A stretch of DNA of 64,000 nucleotides from Falsihalocynthiibacter halioticoli (lineage in GTDB: Bacteria > Pseudomonadota > Alphaproteobacteria > Rhodobacterales > Rhodobacteraceae). The translations under genes and the position numbers were made by a program. The DNA lies in the NCBI RefSeq assembly GCF_025802015.1, contig NZ_JAOYFC010000001.1:186001-250000 (forward strand), in the 5' to 3' direction. Under the pieces are notes generated by a model. It was not told the DNA's origin. It made no database searches and was given only the letters and a program-made list of their open reading frames with translations. Positions within the stretch are counted from its first letter, which is position 1. Each line of letters begins with the position of its first letter. Positions 1 through 8,558 of the stretch are shown here, in pieces.

Positions 1-131
1 TCAAGCGAAGCGCGGCAGTCGTCACATAGTGACACATGCGAGGCAACAACCAACGCAAAAGGCTGTGGAAGTGTTCCTGCGGCATATGATGCGAGCAGGT
101 GGTCTGGTAAATGATGGGTAATCGCGGTCAT
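1..131 (-). CDS. chrR: ChrR-type zinc anti-sigma factor, N-terminal fragment (cut by window edge)
   Basis: Reading leftward from an ATG at 131, the first 43 codons are visible before the window ends. They show His6, His32, Cys36 and Cys39, close to the zinc ligands of the ZAS domain of Rhodobacter sphaeroides ChrR (one His near residue 6, then an HxxxCxxC motif). The text 'HHLPDHLLASYAAGTLP' is typical of the family. The start overlaps the sigma factor stop as ATGA, so the two are translationally coupled. ChrR holds its sigma factor inactive in the cytoplasm and releases it on singlet oxygen or related stress (known for the family). The C-terminal cupin-like domain is outside the window. Confidence 0.9.
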   Translation of the reverse strand, partial: MTAITHHLPDHLLASYAAGTLPQPFALVVASHVSLCDDCRASL

Positions 132-700
132 GATCGCATCCCCTTTAACTCATGTCTTAGGCGCTCCAACCCCAGTCGGACGCGCGATTTGATTGTTCCA
201 AGCGGTAACCCCGTCTGGTTGCTGATCTCCTGGTGGGTCAGCTCACCGAGGTACACCCTCTCGATTATTTCCCGTTGGTCCGGTTTAAGCCGCTGAATGG
301 CTTCTCTGAGCTTGGTAGCTTCTTGTTCTAGTGCGAGCGACTGTGACGCATCTGGTTCCGGATCCGGCTCTTGCGTGAGCTCTTCCGGAATGGGGCGCCG
401 CTCCTTTCGGATCATGTCGATCATACGGTTGCGGGTGACCTGATAAACCCACGCAGAGACTTGCGCTCGGTTCGGGTCAAATTGATCTGCCTTACGCCAA
501 ACTGTCAGCATTACGTCTTGAACGATCTCTTCGGCTTGACCCGAAGATACTCCAGAACGCATGACAAAACCTTTCAGGCGTGCGGCGTAATGGTCAAACA
601 AAGCCCCGAATGCGGCTTTGTCGCGATTGTCGCGGACGGCAATCATCCACTGTGTTTCTTGTGATAGCGCGCTTTGCGTGTTCACGTCGGTCCTATCCAT
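128..700 (-). CDS. rpoE: ECF (group IV) RNA polymerase sigma factor, RpoE/ChrR type
   Basis: This 190-residue protein directs RNA polymerase to stress promoters. Sigma region 2 (about residues 33-98) includes 'AEEIVQDVMLTVWRKADQF' and 'AWVYQVTRNRMIDMIRKERR'. Region 4 (about 131-185) has the helix-turn-helix 'LTHQEISNQTGLPLGTIKSR'. The reading frame extends upstream to 880, but the ATG at 700 (MDRTDVNTQ) gives the normal family length, and the longer version would run through the divergent promoter, so 700 is preferred. It is coupled to the downstream anti-sigma gene. A TGATCC box on its own strand at 833-828 suggests autoregulation, as in R. sphaeroides. Its likely targets include the divergent operon starting at 893. 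Confidence 0.9.
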   Translation of the reverse strand: MDRTDVNTQSALSQETQWMIAVRDNRDKAAFGALFDHYAARLKGFVMRSGVSSGQAEEIVQDVMLTVWRKADQFDPNRAQVSAWVYQVTRNRMIDMIRKERRPIPEELTQEPDPEPDASQSLALEQEATKLREAIQRLKPDQREIIERVYLGELTHQEISNQTGLPLGTIKSRVRLGLERLRHELKGMRS

Positions 701-827
701 TTGCCAAGCGGGTATACCCGAACGCCTCACTGGTGGTGAGACATAGGTGCGCCGCCGTGGCTTGAGGGCTGTTTGTGTTTCTGCTTCTACAACTATCATA
801 CTTCCAATACGGGGCAGCAGAAAATTT

Positions 828-843
828 GGATCAAAAATGATCC
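828..843. promoter_or_regulatory. Back-to-back TGATCC -35 boxes of divergent ECF sigma promoters
   Basis: GGATCA (828-833), four A residues, then TGATCC (838-843) form a symmetric element. TGATCC is the -35 hexamer of the RpoE regulon in R. sphaeroides (established). On the plus strand an 18-base spacer leads to TAATAT (862-867), about 26 bases before the ATG at 893. On the minus strand the same spacing leads to TATTGG, about 105 bases before the sigma factor start. The plus -10 is reasonable and the minus one is weaker. A palindromic operator for another regulator is the alternative reading. Confidence 0.6.
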
Positions 844-892
844 GAACTGTTTTTTTCGGCGTAATATCAGTCAACAACAAGCTGGAGAGACC

Positions 893-2173
893 ATGTCATT
901 TGATATCCCTCACTCAGAACCAAAGCGCGTAGCCATTATAGGTGGAGGCATTTCAGGGCTTGCCGCAGCGTATCTACTCTCGACCCGCTGCTCGGTCACT
1001 CTATTTGAAGCGGGTCAGAAACTTGGCGGCCACGCACGAACGATTCATGCGGGCCGGAATGGTAATCAGCCTGTGGACACCGGTTTCATCGTATTCAACA
1101 AAGTGAATTACCCGCATCTGACGAAGATGTTTGAGCATTTGGATGTTCCGATCATCAAAAGTGATATGAGCTTTGGCGCGACGATTGATGATGGGCGGGT
1201 CGAGTACGGCTTGGCCACACTTGGTGCTCTCTTCGCTCAGAAGCGCAACCTTCTCCGCCCAGGTTTCGCGCGCATGATCCGTGACATCGGACATTTTAAC
1301 AGCCAAGCCGAGAAGCTCGCCACAGACGACAGCGCCACAATCGGCGAACTTATGGACGATCTTCGCGTTGGCGAGTGGTTCCGACGCTTTTATCTGTTGC
1401 CGCTTTGCGGTGCGATCTGGTCCACGCCGCCCTCCAAAATTCGCGACTTTCCAGCGCACACGCTTGTACAGTTTTTCCGCAATCACGCGCTTTTGTCGGC
1501 GACGGGACAACATCAGTGGTGGACCGTAAAGGGCGGAAGCCGAGAATATGTGTCACGCTTGGAACATTACCTGCGCGCGCGCGGTGTTGCCCTGCGTACG
1601 GGTACTCCTGTCTCAAATGTTGTGCGGAAAGAAGGGGGCGTAACAATTCAAACCTCGGCTCAAGCACCTGAACAGTTTGATGAGGTGATCTTTGCATGCC
1701 ATTCAGATCAAGCGCTAAAGCTCCTGCAGAATCCAACACCAGATGAAATCGCTGCACTTTCTGCAATTCGCTTTCAGGACAATGAAGTCATCCTGCATCG
1801 TGATGAAACACAAATGCCGTTGCGCCGTTCTGTTTGGTCAAGCTGGGTTTATCGCGCCAATTCAACAAAAGACGAGCCGAAAATCGGTGTGACCTATTGG
1901 ATGAACCGGCTTCAAGCCATTCCCGAAAATGATCCTCTTTTCGTGTCGCTTAACCCGCTTAAGCCCGTACCGGACGAGCTGATTTATGACCAAAAAACAT
2001 TTCGGCACCCTGTTTTCGATGGGGCCGCTCTAAAGGCCCAGCATGCGTTGAAAAGCATACAGGGGCAAAACCGAACTTGGTTTGCAGGGGCGTATACACG
2101 TCACGGATTTCACGAGGATGGTTTTGCAAGTGCCGTACGGATTGCCGACGCAATGGAGATGCAGACAGCATGA
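893..2173 (+). CDS. FAD-dependent amine oxidase-like protein (COG2907 type)
   Basis: The 426-residue flavoprotein opens with a dinucleotide-binding fold (GGGISG at residues 17-22, then 'LFEAGQKLGGHART'), and ends with the FAD-contacting 'WFAGAYTRHGFHEDGFASA'. It resembles the amine oxidase/phytoene-desaturase superfamily, especially members encoded beside DUF1365 proteins. The ATG at 893 follows GGAGAG. A longer upstream frame was rejected because it crosses the promoter. It is the first gene of a four-gene operon divergent from rpoE, the same neighbourhood as the RSP_1087-1091 cluster of R. sphaeroides (from memory), which belongs to the singlet-oxygen regulon and has been linked to modified fatty acids. 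The substrate here is unknown. Confidence 0.85.
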   Translation: MSFDIPHSEPKRVAIIGGGISGLAAAYLLSTRCSVTLFEAGQKLGGHARTIHAGRNGNQPVDTGFIVFNKVNYPHLTKMFEHLDVPIIKSDMSFGATIDDGRVEYGLATLGALFAQKRNLLRPGFARMIRDIGHFNSQAEKLATDDSATIGELMDDLRVGEWFRRFYLLPLCGAIWSTPPSKIRDFPAHTLVQFFRNHALLSATGQHQWWTVKGGSREYVSRLEHYLRARGVALRTGTPVSNVVRKEGGVTIQTSAQAPEQFDEVIFACHSDQALKLLQNPTPDEIAALSAIRFQDNEVILHRDETQMPLRRSVWSSWVYRANSTKDEPKIGVTYWMNRLQAIPENDPLFVSLNPLKPVPDELIYDQKTFRHPVFDGAALKAQHALKSIQGQNRTWFAGAYTRHGFHEDGFASAVRIADAMEMQTA

Positions 2174-2928
2174 CCTCCGCTGTTGAACATATTCGTGGTG
2201 TAACCCATCATATTCGGCGCGGCGATGTTCAGCATCGCTTCCGCTATGGTGTTGACTACGTCTTGCTTGACGCCGAAGCGAAGAATGCAGCGCCAAGCCT
2301 GTTCTCGCGGAATAGGTTCAACCTGCTTTCGGTCAATGACCGGAGCCACGGTGGCAAAATTGCAAATGGTGACGGAGCAAAGTGGGTCAGGAGGGTGTTG
2401 GCCGAGAACGAGATAGAAGCAGCCGACACCAAGATCCTTTTGCTCACTCAACCAAGCTTTCTTGGTTATGTCTTTAACCCAGTCAGTTTTTGGCTGGTGA
2501 TGCGCGAAGATGCGTTGATTGTAGTGATTGCCGAAGTCTCAACACCTTTCGGTGATCGGCACTCCTATCTGTGCTTCAATGAAGGGTTAACACCGATAAC
2601 AACGAATGACCGGATTAAACGTCAGAAGAAACTGCATGTTTCACCCTATCAACTTGTTGAGGGGGAGTATGAATTCGGCTTCGATATTCGGCCGGATCAA
2701 ATTTCGATACGGATCATTCATACGCGCGGAAATGAAGGATTGGTTGCGACTTTGTCGGGTGGACGCGGGCCACTTACGAACACTGGCATATTGAGTGCGA
2801 TTGTTCGGCGACCGCTTGGCGCCGCGCGAACGGTTGCCCTGATTTATTGGCAGGCGCTGAGGCTAAAGCTCAAAGGTGCAACCTATCGAACGCGGCCCGC
2901 GCCACCCGAAACCGAGGTATCCAAATGA
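2170..2928 (+). CDS. DUF1365 family protein
   Basis: This 252-residue protein belongs to the DUF1365 family, recognised from 'LTQPSFLGYVFNPVSFWLVM' and the downstream 'VIAEVSTPFGDRHSYLC'. The biochemical role is not established. The family nearly always travels with an amine oxidase-like flavoprotein and often with cyclopropane fatty acid synthase, which suggests membrane lipid modification. The ATG at 2170 overlaps the TGA of the flavoprotein gene (ATGA), so it is coupled. No signal peptide is obvious. The N-terminal 'HHIRRGDVQHRFRYGVDYVLLD' region fits the family start. Confidence 0.85.
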   Translation: MTSAVEHIRGVTHHIRRGDVQHRFRYGVDYVLLDAEAKNAAPSLFSRNRFNLLSVNDRSHGGKIANGDGAKWVRRVLAENEIEAADTKILLLTQPSFLGYVFNPVSFWLVMREDALIVVIAEVSTPFGDRHSYLCFNEGLTPITTNDRIKRQKKLHVSPYQLVEGEYEFGFDIRPDQISIRIIHTRGNEGLVATLSGGRGPLTNTGILSAIVRRPLGAARTVALIYWQALRLKLKGATYRTRPAPPETEVSK

Positions 2929-3476
2929 CCACCATATCTTTACTCCTCTTTGGGGCATTGCTCTTCGTGCTGCTTTCGTCCGGCTTTAAGCGCCAGAAAC
3001 TTGAACAGTATGCTAAAAGCGGTCCCCGTTTTGATGTAAGCGAAGTTTTTGATGGAGCTGTTCTCTGTGAGGGTGTGATCTATGGCCCGATGGGGTCTGT
3101 GACCTCTCGGTTCGTTGCCACCATGGATGGAAAGTGGTCGAAGGACGCTGGCAACATTCATGAAGTATTCACCTATGCAAACGGCGAAGAGCAGTCGCGA
3201 AACTGGCGTATCACGGTGAAAGAGAACGGCCATTTCGAAGCGACTGCAGATGATATTGTTGGCGTTGCGAAGGGGCGGCAACTTGGTTCTGCTGCGCGCC
3301 TTACATATCGCTTGCGGCTTCCTGAGTCCGCTGGGGGGCACGTTCTTTCGGTCACAGATTGGATGTACCAACTCGACAACGGGACGATTATCAATCGATC
3401 CGAAATGAGGAAGTTTGGTTTCAAGGTCGCTGAACTCGTTGCAACGATGCGCCCTCTTGGAGCTTCCGATGTTTAG
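2925..3476 (+). CDS. DUF3833 family membrane-anchored protein
   Basis: The 183-residue protein has one N-terminal hydrophobic segment (about residues 4-19), then a soluble beta-rich domain with 'FDGAVLCEGVIYGPMGSVTS' and 'LSVTDWMYQLDNGTIINRSE', as in DUF3833. The ATG at 2925 overlaps the preceding stop as ATGA. DUF3833 proteins are uncharacterised; their regular place in RpoE/ChrR-controlled operons hints at a periplasmic or membrane lipid role. A lipobox cysteine is absent, so a membrane anchor is more likely than a lipoprotein. Confidence 0.8.
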   Translation: MTTISLLLFGALLFVLLSSGFKRQKLEQYAKSGPRFDVSEVFDGAVLCEGVIYGPMGSVTSRFVATMDGKWSKDAGNIHEVFTYANGEEQSRNWRITVKENGHFEATADDIVGVAKGRQLGSAARLTYRLRLPESAGGHVLSVTDWMYQLDNGTIINRSEMRKFGFKVAELVATMRPLGASDV

Positions 3477-4194
3477 CGGAAAAACCTATTGGATTGTTGG
3501 TGCCTCCGAAGGTCTTGGCCGTGCGCTTGCAAAAAGCTTAAGCAATGAAGGCGCGAAGCTTGTGGTGTCGGCCCGCTCCGAGGAACGCCTGAAAAGTCTT
3601 GCGGATAAACTGCCAAACGCTCGCTGTGTTGTCATGGACGTTTGTGACAAGAGCTCGGTGGAAGTGGCGTCCCAGCAAGTTGGTGAAATTGATGGGCTTA
3701 TCTATTGTGCTGGAGCATATGATCCGATTGGGGCTCTTGATTGGCAAAACGATAAGGTTTTGCGAATGGCGGATGTCAACTTTCAAGGCGCGCTTCGCGT
3801 GCTTGGTGAGGTGATGCCGAGCTTCAGCGCGCGCAAGTCGGGGCATATTGTCCTGATTGGTTCGCTCGCGGGTTTTAGCGGATTGCCACAGGCCGTTGGA
3901 TATGGCGCGAGCAAATCTGCATTGATGCATCTTGCAGAGAACATCAAAGCAGATGTCGCTCGTACAGATATTCAAGTTCAAGTTGTAAATCCGGGTTTCA
4001 TAAAAACGCGACTTACGGATAAGAACGATTTTGACATGCCCTCGATCATGGAACCAGACCAAGCAGCGACCGCCGTCGTTAACGCGATGAAATCTGGACG
4101 CTTCTCAACAAGCTTTCCGCGTCCGTTTTCATGGATATTTAAGCTTTCGCGCTTTGTGCCGCTGTCGCTGTTTCATCGTATAGTTGTGCGATGA
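3469..4194 (+). CDS. Short-chain dehydrogenase/reductase
   Basis: This 241-residue SDR has the cofactor motif GASEGLGRA near residue 10, 'IYCAGAYD' for the NAG-like segment, a catalytic serine in 'VLIGSLAGFSG' and the YGASK active site (YxxxK). The C-terminus is short and ends in a hydrophobic stretch ('FSWIFKLSRFVPLSLFHRIV'), possibly a membrane-associating tail. It overlaps the DUF3833 gene by 8 bases and is the last gene of the stress operon. The substrate cannot be read from sequence; the operon context suggests a lipid-derived carbonyl or alcohol. Confidence 0.85.
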   Translation: MFSGKTYWIVGASEGLGRALAKSLSNEGAKLVVSARSEERLKSLADKLPNARCVVMDVCDKSSVEVASQQVGEIDGLIYCAGAYDPIGALDWQNDKVLRMADVNFQGALRVLGEVMPSFSARKSGHIVLIGSLAGFSGLPQAVGYGASKSALMHLAENIKADVARTDIQVQVVNPGFIKTRLTDKNDFDMPSIMEPDQAATAVVNAMKSGRFSTSFPRPFSWIFKLSRFVPLSLFHRIVVR

Positions 4195-4276
4195 TTGCGG
4201 ATTTGTTCATATTTTCGCGACTATTCGGTATTATTTGAGACATTTTTGCATCCCAAGACCAGTTGGCTAAAATTTT

Positions 4277-4295
4277 ACTCGACTTTAAGTTGAGT
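4277..4295. promoter_or_regulatory. Inverted repeat upstream of the polysaccharide operon
   Basis: ACTCGACT-TTA-AGTTGAGT forms an 8-base inverted repeat (one G-T pair) about 70 bases before the sugar transferase start. The 3-base loop and lack of a T-run make a terminator unlikely. It may be an operator. No regulator can be assigned. Confidence 0.3.
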
Positions 4296-4366
4296 GGTTC
4301 CTAACACTTATACGCAGTTATGCGATACTGCAGGGTGGCGGTGTCTGACCTTTGGGAGGTTTGACT

Positions 4367-5056
4367 GTGAAAGACGTGTCTTTTGACGCGGAAATGAACA
4401 ACCTAAGCGTGTGTTATGAGTTTCCTGCGCCTCGTTCTGGCGGGTTCTATCAGAAACGGTTAAAGCGTCTATTCGATCTCATAATGGTCGTGTTCTTGCT
4501 GCCGATTGTTGCCCCGCTCGTTTTTCTGTTTTGGCTATTGATCCAATTTGGTGGCGGCAAGGGTATTTACCGTCAGGACCGTGTTGGACGGGGTGGCAAA
4601 CCCTTCTCGTGCCTTAAACTGCGAACAATGGTTTGTAACGCCGAGCAGACATTAGAGGATTTGTGCAAGAATGACGCTCAAATCGCCGCAGAGTGGGCCA
4701 AGAACCAAAAGCTGGCCAATGATCCGCGAATTACCAAACTTGGCCGTTTCCTACGGGCGACGAGTTTGGATGAACTCCCACAGATCTGGAACGTGCTCAA
4801 AGGTGACATGAGCTTCGTTGGGCCGCGCCCGATTATGACCGGGCAAAATCAAGCCTACAAAGCCGCTGGCGGTCGCGCGTATTACACTATGCGCCCTGGT
4901 ATTACGGGTCTTTGGCAGGTTGCAGGTCGAGGAACGACATCATTCGCAGACCGCGCGGCTTTTGATGAAATCTATTCGGAGCGAATTAGTTTTGTCGGCG
5001 ACCTTAAACTCATTCTTAACACAGTTAATGTCATTTTCGAGCAAACGGGGCATTGA
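4367..5056 (+). CDS. Polyprenyl-phosphate sugar-1-phosphate transferase (ExoY/WbaP type)
   Basis: This 229-residue enzyme primes polysaccharide synthesis by moving a sugar-1-phosphate onto undecaprenyl phosphate at the inner membrane. It shows the bacterial sugar transferase domain: 'KRLFDLIMVVFLLPIVAPLV' membrane hairpin, 'IYRQDRVGRGGKPFSCLKLR', 'LRATSLDELPQIWNVLKGDM' and 'SFVGPRPI'. The single short hydrophobic segment without extra N-terminal helices matches the short ExoY-like class. I chose the GTG at 4367 because GGGAGG lies 7 bases before it; an upstream TTG at 4352 would overlap that site. It is the first gene of the polysaccharide cluster. The sugar it loads is not predictable. Confidence 0.9.
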   Translation: MKDVSFDAEMNNLSVCYEFPAPRSGGFYQKRLKRLFDLIMVVFLLPIVAPLVFLFWLLIQFGGGKGIYRQDRVGRGGKPFSCLKLRTMVCNAEQTLEDLCKNDAQIAAEWAKNQKLANDPRITKLGRFLRATSLDELPQIWNVLKGDMSFVGPRPIMTGQNQAYKAAGGRAYYTMRPGITGLWQVAGRGTTSFADRAAFDEIYSERISFVGDLKLILNTVNVIFEQTGH

Positions 5057-5174
5057 TGTTTAGGTTATCGATGGCTGATTCAACTCGAACTCCTAGCGCT
5101 GTTGGTAGCGTTTGGTCGAGTGATTTTTGCTCGCGTCCCGTTGTCATCAGTATCCTAGAACGGGGCATTAACGA

Positions 5175-5738
5175 ATGAAGATTGAGGAAACTCCACTCGA
5201 CGGCGCGTTGGTCATTACGCCTGACCGTTTCCAAGACCAACGCGGGTTCTTTTCAGAGACATACGTAAAGAAGAATGTCGAGGAGGCTCTCGGCGGCGTC
5301 GAGTTTGTGCAAGACAACCATTCCTATTCCAAAAGCGCGGGAACCCTGCGCGGCCTTCACTATCAAGAGCCCCCGTTTGATCAGGCGAAGCTGGTTCGTT
5401 GTACGCGTGGTTCGATCTTTGATGTGGCGGTCGATTTTAGGCAGGGATCAATAACATATGGAGAGTGGTATGCCGAGGAACTGAGTGCAGAGAATGGTAA
5501 GCAACTCTTTGTACCACAGGGTTTTTTGCATGGCTTCCTGACGTTGGAAGATGACACTGAAGTTCTCTACAAGTGCAGTAACTATTACGCGCCGAGTCAT
5601 GATCGGACTATCGCGTGGGATAGCGCGAATATTCTTTGGCCGATTGAAGGCCAACAGCCGATTATCTCTGAAAAAGACGCCGCTGCGCCAGCATTTCAAA
5701 CTGTCGATTGTCCGTTTAGTTTGGAGGCCTGCGCATGA
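5175..5738 (+). CDS. rfbC: dTDP-4-dehydrorhamnose 3,5-epimerase
   Basis: The 187-residue cupin-fold epimerase converts dTDP-4-keto-6-deoxyglucose to the rhamno form. The catalytic histidine lies in RGLHYQ (His62), and the family texts 'FFSETYVK', 'QDNHSYSKSAGTLRG' and 'FVPQGFLHGFLTL' are present. It starts a tightly coupled rfbCBDA block (4-base overlaps throughout), 118 bases after the sugar transferase. The complete block implies that L-rhamnose is a component of the polymer made by this cluster. Confidence 0.95.
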   Translation: MKIEETPLDGALVITPDRFQDQRGFFSETYVKKNVEEALGGVEFVQDNHSYSKSAGTLRGLHYQEPPFDQAKLVRCTRGSIFDVAVDFRQGSITYGEWYAEELSAENGKQLFVPQGFLHGFLTLEDDTEVLYKCSNYYAPSHDRTIAWDSANILWPIEGQQPIISEKDAAAPAFQTVDCPFSLEACA

Positions 5739-6775
5739 AGCTTCTTGTTACAGGCGGAGCGGGTTTTATCGGGTCAGCAGTTGTGAAGCTCGCTCTCAAA
5801 CGAGGCTACGAGGTCGTCAACCTAGATGCGCTCACATACGCGTCATGCCTCAGAAGCCTTAGCGATGTCTCGGATCATCCTGCCTATAGCTTTGAGAAAG
5901 CGGATATTCGAGACAGATCAAAACTTGATCAAATCTTTGCAAAACATAAGCCGGATGCCGTTATGCATCTTGCCGCAGAAAGCCACGTGGACCGGTCCAT
6001 TGATGGCCCAAGCGCGTTCATCGAAACCAATATCGTTGGTACGTTTAATTTGCTGGAAGCGTCAAAATCGTATTGGCAGGTATCAGGTCAACCGAAAAAC
6101 TTCAGGTTTCACCATGTGTCGACCGACGAGGTTTTCGGAACCCTCGGAGAAACGGGTATGTTCACTGAAACAACTCCGTACGCCCCAAACAGCCCATATT
6201 CCGCGTCCAAAGCTGCCAGCGATCATCTCGTTCGGGCTTGGGCGGAGACTTACGGTTTGCCAGTGGTGCTCAGCAATTGTTCAAATAATTACGGCCCACG
6301 GCAATTCCCTGAAAAATTGGTTCCGGTAGTTATCCTTAATGCGCTCGCCGGCAAGGAAATTCCGATCTACGGCAATGGCGCAAACATTCGTGACTGGCTC
6401 TTTGTCGAAGACCACGCGGATGCGCTCCTACACGTTCTTGAGAGAAGTGCGCTTTCTGAGAGCTACAACATCGGTGGCGAAAACGAAGCGACGAATCTTC
6501 AGATCGTTAACCTAATTTGCGCTGTGTTGGATGATCTGCGCCCCGCGCAAGAGCCGTATAAAGAGCAAATACGTTTTGTCAGGGACAGGCCTGGTCACGA
6601 TCTAAGATACGCGATTGACCCGCAAAAAATTCGCAATGAGCTTGGATGGCGGCCTTCGGTAACGCTCGAACAAGGCATGCGCAGAACAGTCGAGTGGTAT
6701 CTGAACAATCAAGATTGGTGGGCACCCCTATTGATGCGAGACGGCGCCGGAGAGCGGCTGGGAGTGTCCGCATGA
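5735..6775 (+). CDS. rfbB: dTDP-glucose 4,6-dehydratase
   Basis: This 346-residue extended SDR makes dTDP-4-keto-6-deoxyglucose from dTDP-glucose. The NAD motif GGAGFIG is at residues 7-13. The catalytic region reads STDEVFG, followed by YSASK (the SDR Tyr and Lys), and 'NCSNNYGPRQFPEKLVPV' is diagnostic for the family. ATGA overlap with rfbC and rfbD indicates translational coupling. Length and motifs are normal. Confidence 0.96.
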   Translation: MKLLVTGGAGFIGSAVVKLALKRGYEVVNLDALTYASCLRSLSDVSDHPAYSFEKADIRDRSKLDQIFAKHKPDAVMHLAAESHVDRSIDGPSAFIETNIVGTFNLLEASKSYWQVSGQPKNFRFHHVSTDEVFGTLGETGMFTETTPYAPNSPYSASKAASDHLVRAWAETYGLPVVLSNCSNNYGPRQFPEKLVPVVILNALAGKEIPIYGNGANIRDWLFVEDHADALLHVLERSALSESYNIGGENEATNLQIVNLICAVLDDLRPAQEPYKEQIRFVRDRPGHDLRYAIDPQKIRNELGWRPSVTLEQGMRRTVEWYLNNQDWWAPLLMRDGAGERLGVSA

Positions 6776-7617
6776 TCTTGGTTTTTGGTAAAAACGGTCA
6801 AGTGGCGCGAGAGCTTAACAAATTCGACAAAGCGCATTGCATTGGTAGAGATGAAGTCAATCTTGAGCGGCCGGAAGAGAGCGAACAAATAATCCGGCAA
6901 TTGCGCCCTCTCGCAGTCATCAATGCTGCGGCCTACACCAATGTGGATACGGCCGAAACAGAGCAGAAAAAAGCGGCTTTGATTAACTCTGACGCTCCGA
7001 GAATTATGGCCAAAACCTGTTCCTCTCTCAGTATCCCCTTTGTACACATTTCGACTGACTACGTGTTTAGCGGCGAAGGCCATCTGCCGTGGCGGCCAGA
7101 GGATGAAACTGATCCGATAAACGCCTACGGGCGGTCAAAGCGCGAAGGAGAGTTGGGTGTTCTCAATGCTGGAGGTCGGTCAGCGGTTTTGAGAACCAGT
7201 TGGGTGTTTTCAAGCTACGGGACAAATTTCGTCAAAACTATGCTTCGCCTCGGGGAAGAGCGCGAGGAAGTTCAAGTCGTAGCCGATCAGTTCGGCGGGC
7301 CAACGTCGGCCGCTGAAATCGCTAAAATATGCATGCAACTGGTTGCGCATTTAGAGGCCGATGCCAGCGCTGCAGGTATCTACCATTTTGCCGGTGCTCC
7401 AACAACAAGTTGGGCAGGATTTGCCGAAGCGATATTCGCAAAAGCACATATCGATTGCATGGTTACCGAGGTTCAATCGCGAGACTATCCTACCGTTGCT
7501 AAACGCCCCTTAAATTCACGTCTTTGCTGCGAAAAACTCTCTGGTTTCGGAGTTGCACAACCAGACTGGCGCGATGGTTTGACACAAGTAATTGACGAAA
7601 TGGGAGCCTCTGCATGA
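6772..7617 (+). CDS. rfbD: dTDP-4-dehydrorhamnose reductase
   Basis: The 281-residue reductase makes dTDP-L-rhamnose, the last step of the pathway. It starts MILVFGKNGQVARELNK (Rossmann GxxGQV motif) and contains 'AAAYTNVDTAE' and 'HISTDYVFSGEG' with the YGRSK catalytic motif. The ATG at 6772 overlaps the rfbB stop; a longer upstream frame lies inside rfbB and was rejected. Confidence 0.95.
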   Translation: MILVFGKNGQVARELNKFDKAHCIGRDEVNLERPEESEQIIRQLRPLAVINAAAYTNVDTAETEQKKAALINSDAPRIMAKTCSSLSIPFVHISTDYVFSGEGHLPWRPEDETDPINAYGRSKREGELGVLNAGGRSAVLRTSWVFSSYGTNFVKTMLRLGEEREEVQVVADQFGGPTSAAEIAKICMQLVAHLEADASAAGIYHFAGAPTTSWAGFAEAIFAKAHIDCMVTEVQSRDYPTVAKRPLNSRLCCEKLSGFGVAQPDWRDGLTQVIDEMGASA

Positions 7618-8558
7618 CACAGAAAAACAGAAAAGGCATCATTCTCGCGGGCGGTTCGGGAACGCGACTATATCCTATCACCATGGGCGTTTCGAAGCAG
7701 TTACTTCCAGTCTACGACAAACCTATGATTTATTACCCGCTTTCAGTCTTGATGCTTGCGGGAATTCGAGAAATAGCAGTCATAACAACGCCACGTGATC
7801 AGGCGCAGTTTAAAGAAGTTCTCGGCGATGGGAGCCAGTGGGGAATTGAGCTTGAATATATCGTTCAAGCTTCACCGGATGGTCTCGCCCAAGCTTTCAT
7901 CCTCGCCGATGAGTTTCTTGATGGCGCGCCGTCCGCGCTCATTTTGGGTGACAATATTTTCTTCGGTCATGGGTTGCCGACACAGTTAAAAGCGGCAAAT
8001 TCCCAAAGCGCCGGTGGAACGGTGTTCGGGTACCATGTTTCAGATCCCGAACGATACGGAGTTGTTGCTTTTGATGACCGCGGAAAGGCGCTAGAGATCA
8101 TTGAGAAGCCAACGGTGCCCCCATCGAACTATGCGGTAACGGGCCTATATTTCCTTGATGAAAAAGCGCCTCAACTCGCAAGAGAGGTGCGGCCATCGGA
8201 GCGCGGCGAGCTCGAAATTACGTCCTTGCTCGAGATGTATTTGCATGCCGGTGAACTCGATGTTCGAACAATGGGCCGTGGGTATGCATGGCTCGACACG
8301 GGTACGCACAGCAGCCTTTTGGACGCGGGGAACTTGGTTCGGACTCTAGAGGCACGGCAGGGCATGTTAACCGGAAGCCCTGACGAAATTGCATTTGAAT
8401 CCGGTTGGATTGACGGCGAAGGGCTAAAGGAGAGAGCCACTCTTTTTTCAAAGACAAACTACGGAAATTATCTGGCCTCTCTGTGTATCGATGGCGTTAA
8501 CTTTCCTGAAACTCAATGCGCGCAACCTGTCATGGCGGAAGTGCCGAGGCTCATATGA
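7614..8558 (+). CDS. rfbA: Glucose-1-phosphate thymidylyltransferase
   Basis: This enzyme activates glucose-1-phosphate with dTTP to begin dTDP-rhamnose synthesis. The nucleotidyltransferase signature 'ILAGGSGTRLYPIT' is near residue 10, followed by 'VSKQLLPVYDKPMIYYPLS' and 'LILGDNIFFGHG'. At 314 residues it is somewhat longer than the usual ~290; the extra is a C-terminal tail after 'LFSKTNYGNYLASL'. It is last in rfbCBDA and overlaps the flippase gene by 4 bases. Confidence 0.95.
   Translation: MTQKNRKGIILAGGSGTRLYPITMGVSKQLLPVYDKPMIYYPLSVLMLAGIREIAVITTPRDQAQFKEVLGDGSQWGIELEYIVQASPDGLAQAFILADEFLDGAPSALILGDNIFFGHGLPTQLKAANSQSAGGTVFGYHVSDPERYGVVAFDDRGKALEIIEKPTVPPSNYAVTGLYFLDEKAPQLAREVRPSERGELEITSLLEMYLHAGELDVRTMGRGYAWLDTGTHSSLLDAGNLVRTLEARQGMLTGSPDEIAFESGWIDGEGLKERATLFSKTNYGNYLASLCIDGVNFPETQCAQPVMAEVPRLI

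Noticed and set aside
128..880. A longer, 250-residue start for the sigma factor
   Set aside because: The extra 60 residues cross the divergent promoter and have no sigma-family similarity; the ATG at 700 gives normal length.
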